Assembly (NCBI GenBank): GCA_002347125.1
Contig: DDXG01000246.1
Location: forward strand, 762 to 5,762
DNA from: Phycisphaerales bacterium UBA2266
Lineage (GTDB): Bacteria; Planctomycetota; Phycisphaerae; Sedimentisphaerales; Anaerobacaceae
DNA length: 5,001 nucleotides
Direction: 5' to 3'
Below the pieces are notes generated by a model that did not search any database, was not told where the DNA came from, and worked only from the letters and a program-made list of their open reading frames with translations. Below are positions 1 to 5,001 of the stretch, one piece after another (position 1 is the first letter of the stretch; each line of letters begins with the position of its first letter). Both the position numbers and the translations under genes were made by a program.

Positions 1-1746
1 GTGCTCGTCATACCGGCCGTCGCCTTTGCCGCAGACGCATCCCGTCGGCCGAACATCGTTATCATCCTCGGCGATGACCTGGGATTTGCCGACATAGGCG
101 CCTTCGGTAGCGAGATCAAGACGCCGAACCTCGACTCGCTGGCCGGCGAGGGCGTGCGTTTCACCAACTTTTACACGCACGCGACCTGCTCGCCGACGCG
201 ATCTGTGCTGCTGACGGGCGTCGATACGCACCTGAACGGCCTGGGCAACATGGACGAGTGGGCGGCGCCCAACCAGTGGGGTGTGGACGGCTACGAAGGC
301 CATCTCAACAAGCATGTGGTCACGCTGCCGCAGTTGCTCAAGGATGCCGGGTATCACACCTACATGGTGGGCAAGTGGCACCTGGGAAAACAGCCTGACC
401 AGATTCCGGCCGCCCGCGGGTTCGAGCGCGACTTCTCGCTGCTTGACGGGGCGGGCAGCTATTGGAACATGTTGAGTTTCACGGCCGCTAACCCGCGGTC
501 GGTCTTCACCGAGGATGGGCGCTATCTGACGCGGCTCCCCAAGGATTACTATGCGACGAAGACCTATACCGACAAGCTGATCGGATTCATCGACGCCAAC
601 CGCGGTGACGGCAAGCCATTCTTCGCCTATGTCGCCCACCAGGCGCCGCACGATCCGTATCACCTCCCGCGAGAATGGCGCAATCGCCATGTCGGTGAGT
701 ACGACAAGGGTTGGGACGCGGTGCGGCAGGCCCGGCTGAAGCGGCAGATAGATCTCGGCATCCTGCCCGCGGGGACGCAGCTCTCCGAGCGGATGTGGTT
801 CATTCCCGATCCGATCGTACTGGCTCCGGCGACCCAGGCCATCCTCGGCAAGAAGATGGAGCTCTACGCAGGGATGGTGGAGAACATGGATTTCCACGTC
901 GGCCGGCTCATCGACCACCTCAAGAAGATCGGCGAGTACGAGAACACGATCTTTATCGTGTTCGGCGACAACGGCGCCGAGGGAACCGACCTCTTCAAGA
1001 TGATCGCGGGCAACCCGGGCACGCGTGACTACCTCTTCGCGGCGTTCAACTGGTCGCAGACCCATCCGAATGCGTGGGGCGATCCGGGCTCGTACGCCGC
1101 CTACGGCCCGATGTGGGCGCAGGTGTCGATGACGCCGTTCAGCCAGTACAAGGGCTGGATGGCTGAAGGCGGAATCCGGAACGCGCTCATTGTCAGCGGA
1201 CCGGCCGTCAAGCGGCCCAAAGGGAGCATCAACCAGGGGCTCATGCACGTGGCCGACCTCATGCCGACTCTGCTCGATATTGCCGGCGTCAACTATCCAA
1301 AGACCCACGAGGGTCGAGAAGTCCCTGGGCTTATTGGCAAGTCTTGGAACCAGGTGCTGACAGGCCAGGCGGAGTCGCCACGGACTGAGGAGGACTATCT
1401 CGCATGGGAAATCTTCGGCAACCGGGCGGTGCGGCAGGGGGACTGGAAGCTCCGCTGGCAATACAAGCCGCTCGGCAAGGGCGACTGGGAGCTGTTCAAT
1501 CTCGCGGCTGATCCCGCCGAGCGCAAGGATCTCGCCGCGGAGCGCCCCGACAAGGTAAAGGCGCTGCTCGCGCTATGGGATGACTATGTCCGGAAGAACA
1601 ACGTGATCCTGCCGAGTCGCTCCTTGTTCGAGACTCTGGACGACGTGCTTCCGAAGCGTGTCCCGGATGACCCGGGCTATCCGCCGCTGATCTACCAGCG
1701 GCAGTTCATCCCGCCCAAGGACATGGTGGCTGATCCCAAGCCTTGA
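1..1746 (+). CDS. Arylsulfatase, Cys-type, AtsA/PAS family (probably 5'-partial)
   Basis: Predicted exported sulfatase that hydrolyses sulfate esters using a formylglycine made from a cysteine. Numbering from the GTG at base 1, the metal-binding Asp pair is D25-D26 (ILGDDLGF), the formylglycine motif is C63-S-P-T-R67 followed by SVLLTG, the second signature is GYHTYMVGKWH with K125 and H127, then H213 (AHQAPHDP), D323-N324 (FGDNG) and K384 (QYKGW). This is the full residue set of the P. aeruginosa arylsulfatase and in the same order, so an active enzyme is expected. The C-terminal part holds the usual FGNRAVRQGDWKL and ELFNLAADP stretches. The N-terminus shows only the end of a signal peptide (LVIPAVAFA, cleavage likely before ADA) with no basic n-region, so the real start is probably upstream of the window; the GTG at base 1 may be an internal codon. 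The 581 residues are slightly longer than PAS (about 536). The physiological substrate is unknown; phosphoesterase side activity is common in the family. Confidence 0.93.
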   Translation: MLVIPAVAFAADASRRPNIVIILGDDLGFADIGAFGSEIKTPNLDSLAGEGVRFTNFYTHATCSPTRSVLLTGVDTHLNGLGNMDEWAAPNQWGVDGYEGHLNKHVVTLPQLLKDAGYHTYMVGKWHLGKQPDQIPAARGFERDFSLLDGAGSYWNMLSFTAANPRSVFTEDGRYLTRLPKDYYATKTYTDKLIGFIDANRGDGKPFFAYVAHQAPHDPYHLPREWRNRHVGEYDKGWDAVRQARLKRQIDLGILPAGTQLSERMWFIPDPIVLAPATQAILGKKMELYAGMVENMDFHVGRLIDHLKKIGEYENTIFIVFGDNGAEGTDLFKMIAGNPGTRDYLFAAFNWSQTHPNAWGDPGSYAAYGPMWAQVSMTPFSQYKGWMAEGGIRNALIVSGPAVKRPKGSINQGLMHVADLMPTLLDIAGVNYPKTHEGREVPGLIGKSWNQVLTGQAESPRTEEDYLAWEIFGNRAVRQGDWKLRWQYKPLGKGDWELFNLAADPAERKDLAAERPDKVKALLALWDDYVRKNNVILPSRSLFETLDDVLPKRVPDDPGYPPLIYQRQFIPPKDMVADPKP

Positions 1747-1775
1747 GCGTTGCCGATCAGAGAATTAATCAAGAA

Positions 1776-1783
1776 AGGGAGGA
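1776..1783 (+). promoter_or_regulatory. Shine-Dalgarno of the outer-membrane protein gene
   Basis: AGGGAGGA lies six bases before the ATG at 1790. It supports this start over the in-frame ATG at 1811 (residue 8), which has only a weak AAAGG upstream. The 43-bp gap after the sulfatase stop holds no visible terminator hairpin, so co-transcription with the upstream gene is likely. Confidence 0.75.
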
Positions 1784-1789
1784 TATCTC

Positions 1790-2791
1790 ATGAAAAACGA
1801 TAAAGGTCCTATGAAACCGGTTGCTTGGTTGTGGTTGGCTGTCGCAGCGATGCTCGCCATGGGTGCGCTTTGCCCGCCGCAGACTCCGGCACAGGTTCCG
1901 GCACGCTTCTACTGGAAGACTCTGTCGGGTGCGAATGCGGTGCCGCTCATCGTTGAGTCGTTAAGCGGCAACACGAACCCGTTCGATCCTGCTCATACCG
2001 TGACGCCCGGAGCAAGCTTCGACGCTACAATGGCCATGGTGGGTTATGCAAAAACCTTTCCTTTGTTCGATCGCGCAGCATTGGCTGCAATCATCCTGCC
2101 TATGGGGAGAATATCGGGTGAAGTCACGGTGGCCGGCAAGACGTTCAAGCAATCAACCAATGGGTTTGGCGACCCGATGCTGGAGTTCAACATCAATCTC
2201 CTCGGCCCACCGGCGCAGAAAAGCATCCCCGACGTCCTGCGCTATGAGCCGGGGTTTTCTATCGACCTGCTCGCCGACCTGGCGTTTCCGATCGGCGACT
2301 ACGACAGCGACCAGCCCCTGAATATCGGGCAGCACCGCTGGTATGGACGTCTGGGCTTGCCCATCATCTGGCAGCTCGGCCCGTGGGTGCCGGGCAAGCG
2401 CATGACCTTGGAATTCCTTCCTGCTGTGTGGTTATTCGGAGACAACGACGACTATGTCGGGCAGAGGATGGAGACCGATCCAATGTTTCAGCTGGATGCG
2501 CACTTGACTCGTGATTTAACGGAGCACTTCTGGGGATCGCTCGACGCCTCCTGGTACTACGGCGGCAAAGCGACCATCAACGGCGTATCGGGAGAAAAAC
2601 GCGATGACTTCGGTGTCGGACTCACGTTAGGGTATCAGATCAGCAAAAACCTGAATCTCACAGTCAGCTACAAGTCGACCGTGAACGACAACGCTCGCGG
2701 GGACCTTCAGATGGACGTTTTTATGGTATCGCTCGTGTTCGGGTGGCACCCGATCATCGAAGGTATGCAACGGCTGAAGGAAGGAGAGTAG
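1790..2791 (+). CDS. Outer-membrane beta-barrel protein, Phenol_MetA_deg-like (putative transporter)
   Basis: A 333-residue protein with a Sec signal peptide: K2, K5 and K9, then a hydrophobic core at about residues 11-27 (VAWLWLAVAAMLAMGAL), cleavage probably between residues 34 and 38. C28 is not in a lipobox (the residue before it is Leu), so it is not a likely lipoprotein. The mature part reads as amphipathic strands joined by Gly/Asp-rich turns. Recognisable family stretches are WKTLSGANAVP (42-52), NPFDPAHTVTPG (63-74), GFGDPMLEFNINL (125-137), AFPIGDYDSDQPLNIGQHRW (165-184) and a last strand VFMVSLVFGWHP (310-321). This matches the PF13557 family annotated as 'MetA-pathway of phenol degradation', a name that rests on old context; members are generally taken to be outer-membrane channels for small molecules. 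It sits between two sulfatase genes, which suggests passage of a sulfated substrate or its product (inference). Family assignment is from memory of conserved stretches, not a search. Confidence 0.85.
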   Translation: MKNDKGPMKPVAWLWLAVAAMLAMGALCPPQTPAQVPARFYWKTLSGANAVPLIVESLSGNTNPFDPAHTVTPGASFDATMAMVGYAKTFPLFDRAALAAIILPMGRISGEVTVAGKTFKQSTNGFGDPMLEFNINLLGPPAQKSIPDVLRYEPGFSIDLLADLAFPIGDYDSDQPLNIGQHRWYGRLGLPIIWQLGPWVPGKRMTLEFLPAVWLFGDNDDYVGQRMETDPMFQLDAHLTRDLTEHFWGSLDASWYYGGKATINGVSGEKRDDFGVGLTLGYQISKNLNLTVSYKSTVNDNARGDLQMDVFMVSLVFGWHPIIEGMQRLKEGE

Positions 2792-2930
2792 TAAACTGGT
2801 GGTAAAGATGGGAGAGAAGAGATGAACAAAGAAAGGAACTACAGATTTTGGGATTATAGAAAAAATATATTGGTGGGAACTATTTAACGATATTATCTGC
2901 AGTTACGGTGTTTATCCTGGTCATGCTTTT

Positions 2931-2946
2931 CCGTATCTTGATACGG
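2931..2946 (+). other. Short stem-loop in the gap (6-bp stem, CTTG loop)
   Basis: CCGTAT, loop CTTG, ATACGG is a perfect 6-bp inverted repeat. No T-run follows, so it is not an intrinsic terminator for the upstream gene, and on the other strand it is followed by A's. It lies within the small-protein frame and may simply reflect its codons. A role in RNA stability between the two genes is possible but unsupported. Confidence 0.3.
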
Positions 2947-2955
2947 CACAAAGGG

Positions 2956-2967
2956 GATAATATTATC
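2956..2967. repeat. 12-bp perfect palindrome beside the ribosome-binding site
   Basis: GATAATATTATC reads the same on both strands and ends at the base before the AAAGGAGGT ribosome site. It could be a small operator half-site pair or a purely AT-driven coincidence; as RNA it would make a poor hairpin because there is no loop. It also lies inside the tail of the small-protein frame. The palindrome itself is certain; any function is not. Confidence 0.5.
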
Positions 2968-2976
2968 AAAGGAGGT
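2968..2976 (+). promoter_or_regulatory. Consensus Shine-Dalgarno of the second sulfatase gene
   Basis: AAAGGAGGT is a near-perfect anti-16S match, with six bases between GGAGG and the GTG at 2982. An ATG at 2980 is also in range, but it is followed directly by TGA, so GTG 2982 is the productive start. This settles the start over the in-frame ATG at 3006 (residue 9), which has no comparable site and would remove the basic n-region of the signal peptide. Confidence 0.85.
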
Positions 2977-2981
2977 AGAAT

Positions 2982-5001
2982 GTGAATAGAAAAAGTTCAT
3001 TGAGCATGTTTAACCTTGCCCTAGGCACGGTCTGTGCTGCAACGGCCGTCGCACAGACGGGACCGGACCGCACAACGCTTCCGATCCAGGAACCGAAGTA
3101 TCCGCCCAGCACCGTTCTTGATATCAGGAACGCCAAGCCGCCTGCTCGGTTCGAAGTGAAAGCGCCAGCCAGCGCCCCGAACGTGATCATCGTGCTCATC
3201 GACGACCTGGGCTTTGCAGGTACCAGCACATACGGCGGGCCGATCTCGACCCCGACGTTTGAACGCCTGGCCAGTCAGGGATTAATATACAACAACTTCC
3301 ACACCACTGCCGTTTCCTCACCGACCCGTTCGGCGATTAAAAGCGGGCGCAATCATCATGTCAACAATATGGGGGGCATCATAGAGACAGGCACGGCATT
3401 CCCCGGCAATACCGGTCAGATTCCCAATGAGGTCGCTCCGGTCGCCGAGATGCTGCGCCTCAACGGCTACAGCACGGCTGCCTTCGGCAAGTGGCACGAG
3501 ACAGCGGCCTGGGAGGCCAGTGTCTCCGGACCCTTCGATCGCTGGCCGACGCACCAGGGTTTCGACAAGTTCTACGGATTCCTAGGCGGCGAAACCAATC
3601 AGTGGGCACCGTTCATTTATGATGGCGTGCATCAGGTCGAGTTGCCTGACGACCCGAAGTATCATTTTATGACCGACATGACCAACCAGGCTGTCGCCTG
3701 GGTCAAGTACCAAAAGGCGCTTACTCCAGAGAAGCCGTTCTTCGTATACTTTGCTCCGGGTGCAGTTCATGCGCCGCACCATGTCCCGCAGGAGTGGATT
3801 GACCGCTGGAAGGGCAAGTTCGACCGGGGATGGGACAAGCTGCGTGAGGAGATTCTGGCACGACAGATCAAGCTCGGCATTGTCCCCAAGGGCACGAAGC
3901 TCGCACCGAAGCCTGAGGCGATCCCTGACTGGGACACGCTGTCGGCTGACCAGAAGCGCCTGTTCGCCCGACAGTTTGAAGTATTCGCCGCCTTCCTGGA
4001 AATGACCGACCACGAGGTCGGCCGGCTCCTTCAGGCGGTGAAGGACACGGGGCAGGGTGACAACACGCTGGTCTTCTACGTCGCCGGCGACAATGGCACC
4101 AGCGCCGAGGGAGGCGCCAACGGGATGTTCAGCGAGATGACCTACTTCAACGGCGTGCAGGAGAAGGTCGAGGACATGCTAAAGTTCATGGACAAGTGGG
4201 GCGGACCCGAGACCTACCCGCACATGGCCGCGGGCTGGGCGGTTGCGCTGGATACCCCCTACCAGTGGACCAAGCAGGTGGCCTCTGACCCCGGTGGCAC
4301 CAAGGTCGGCATGGCCGTTTACTGGCCCAAGGGGATCAAGAGCAAGGGTGAACTGCGCACCCAATTCCACCACGTCATTGACGTCGTCCCGACCATCCTG
4401 GAGGCGGCACGCCTGCCGTTCCCGAAGGTGGTCAACGGCGTGAAGCAGCGCCCCATGGATGGTGTAAGCATGGTCTACAGCTTCAACAACGCCAGGGCGA
4501 AGGATAAACACGTCACTCAGTACTTCGAGATGTTCGGCAACCGCGCCATGTACCACGACGGCTGGTTCGCCCGGACCATCCACAGAACGCCGTGGGAGCC
4601 CAAGCCCCGCCGGCCGCTCTCAGAAGACATCTGGGAGCTTTACGACACGCGGACCGACTTCAGCCTGGTCAATGACCTGGCAAAGAAATACCCGAAGAAA
4701 CTGGCCGAGATGAAAACCCTCTTCATGAAAGAGGCCCGGAAGAACTATGCCCTTCCCATCGACGACCGAGTGTTCGAGCGCGTCAACTCGGAACTGGTCG
4801 GACGTCCCGATCTGATGGCGGGCCGCACCTCGATCACGCTCGCCGAAGGCATGACGGGCATGACCGAGAACATGTTCCTCAACATCAAGAACAAGTCCAA
4901 GACCATCACCGCCGAGATCGAGGCGCCGGAAGGGAAAACGGCGAACGGCATCATCATCGCGCAAGGCGGCCGGTTCGGCGGCTGGGCGCTCTATGTGAAG
5001 G
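2982..5001 (+). CDS. Long PAS-like sulfatase with Ser at the formylglycine position (3'-partial)
   Basis: 673 codons are visible and the frame is still open at the right edge; relatives of this long type are, from memory, nearer 750-800 residues, so roughly the last hundred are missing. Signal peptide: N2-R-K, hydrophobic stretch 9-24, cleavage likely AVA24/Q25. A linker (about 25-66, with STVLDIRNAKPP) precedes the alkaline-phosphatase-like core. Metal and active-site residues seen are D74-D75 (LIDDLGF), S112-S-P-T-R116, GYSTAAFGKWHE with K170 and H172, H263 (GAVHAPHH), D370-N371 (AGDNG) and K431 (YQWTKQ). All match the sulfatase plan except position 112, where serine replaces cysteine (TCC at 3315-3317), and the following LLTG is IKSG. 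A beta-rich C-terminal region begins near residue 610 (GMTGMTENMFLNIKN..., GRFGGWALYVK). Ser-type sulfatases are known and are matured by radical-SAM anSME/AtsB enzymes; alternatively the site is unmodified and the activity altered. Likely periplasmic. The substrate is unknown. Confidence 0.9.
   Translation, partial: MNRKSSLSMFNLALGTVCAATAVAQTGPDRTTLPIQEPKYPPSTVLDIRNAKPPARFEVKAPASAPNVIIVLIDDLGFAGTSTYGGPISTPTFERLASQGLIYNNFHTTAVSSPTRSAIKSGRNHHVNNMGGIIETGTAFPGNTGQIPNEVAPVAEMLRLNGYSTAAFGKWHETAAWEASVSGPFDRWPTHQGFDKFYGFLGGETNQWAPFIYDGVHQVELPDDPKYHFMTDMTNQAVAWVKYQKALTPEKPFFVYFAPGAVHAPHHVPQEWIDRWKGKFDRGWDKLREEILARQIKLGIVPKGTKLAPKPEAIPDWDTLSADQKRLFARQFEVFAAFLEMTDHEVGRLLQAVKDTGQGDNTLVFYVAGDNGTSAEGGANGMFSEMTYFNGVQEKVEDMLKFMDKWGGPETYPHMAAGWAVALDTPYQWTKQVASDPGGTKVGMAVYWPKGIKSKGELRTQFHHVIDVVPTILEAARLPFPKVVNGVKQRPMDGVSMVYSFNNARAKDKHVTQYFEMFGNRAMYHDGWFARTIHRTPWEPKPRRPLSEDIWELYDTRTDFSLVNDLAKKYPKKLAEMKTLFMKEARKNYALPIDDRVFERVNSELVGRPDLMAGRTSITLAEGMTGMTENMFLNIKNKSKTITAEIEAPEGKTANGIIIAQGGRFGGWALYVK

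Larger units (their letters stand above)
2822..2985 (+). pseudogene. Small single-helix membrane protein, split by an apparent -1 frameshift
   Basis: An ATG at 2822 follows a good ribosome site (GGGAG, 2810-2814, seven bases away). It opens a charged, aromatic stretch (MNKERNYRFWDYRKN...) that stops at TAA 2885-2887 after 21 codons. Reading one base back from 2884 continues without a break as a hydrophobic helix (TILSAVTVFILVMLF) followed by a basic tail (RILIRHKGDN...) and ends at TGA 2983-2985. Joined, the product is about 54 residues with a basic N-terminus, one membrane helix and a basic C-terminus. The second frame has no ATG, GTG or TTG before the helix, so it is hard to start on its own. 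The stop overlaps the next gene's GTG as GTGA, as in coupled genes. I recognise no family. It could be a recent frameshift mutation, a sequencing or assembly error, a programmed shift (no classic slippery heptamer is seen), or chance in AT-rich DNA. Confidence 0.4.

Noticed and set aside
1889..1894. Lipoprotein signal at C28 of the barrel protein
   Set aside because: The residue just before the Cys is Leu and Pro follows it, which does not fit a lipobox; an ordinary Sec signal fits better.
2808..2825. Five-codon leader ORF (MGEKR) ending in an ATGA overlap with the small membrane frame
   Set aside because: Too short to separate from chance, and its bases double as the ribosome site of the next frame.
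2931..2946. Intrinsic terminator after the barrel gene
   Set aside because: The stem is only 6 bp and no T-run follows, so it does not meet the usual pattern.
2938..2966. Sigma-70-like promoter: TTGATA, 17-bp spacer, TATTAT
   Set aside because: Boxes and spacing are good, but transcription would begin about 2973, inside the Shine-Dalgarno, leaving the sulfatase message without its ribosome site. The match is likely due to AT-rich sequence.
2966..3229. 87-codon minus-strand frame across the second sulfatase start
   Set aside because: It covers the signal peptide and first metal motif of the plus-strand gene and resembles no known protein; treated as a shadow.
3582..4013. 143-codon open frame on the minus strand
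   Set aside because: It lies wholly opposite the second sulfatase, whose plus-strand frame carries clear catalytic motifs; long antisense frames are common in GC-rich genes.
4179..4583. 134-codon open frame on the minus strand
   Set aside because: Antisense to the sulfatase core and C-terminal half, with no recognisable motif and no neighbouring minus-strand gene.

Overview
The window carries three plus-strand protein genes in a row, plus a short AT-rich gap holding what looks like a broken or frameshifted small membrane-protein gene. GC-rich coding sequence, secretion signals, and an outer-membrane beta-barrel protein point to a Gram-negative bacterium. The lineage cannot be fixed from the sequence; a proteobacterial-type or related uncultured anaerobe would fit, but that is inference. 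No tRNA, rRNA, CRISPR array, insertion sequence or integrase is visible.

Layout. (1) 1-1746: a Cys-type arylsulfatase of the Pseudomonas aeruginosa AtsA (PAS) family, with all the usual catalytic residues, probably cut at its 5' end by the window edge. (2) 1790-2791: an outer-membrane beta-barrel protein of the 'MetA-pathway of phenol degradation' (Phenol_MetA_deg, PF13557-like) type, 43 bp downstream with its own strong Shine-Dalgarno. (3) 2792-2981: a gap of about 35% GC containing two reading frames that join by a single -1 shift into a one-helix small protein; its stop overlaps the next start by four bases (GTGA). (4) 2982-5001: a second, long PAS-like sulfatase, running off the right edge. 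It has serine where the formylglycine-forming cysteine should be and a changed sequence after it (KSG instead of LTG).

How the parts may work together. All genes point the same way with short spacing, so one transcript is plausible. Both sulfatases appear to be exported, and the barrel between them could let a sulfated substrate into the periplasm or its product out. This is inference from gene order; no substrate can be named. The points most worth follow-up are the Ser-for-Cys change in the second sulfatase, which sets it apart from the Cys-type enzyme in the same cluster, and the small frameshifted membrane ORF coupled to its start.
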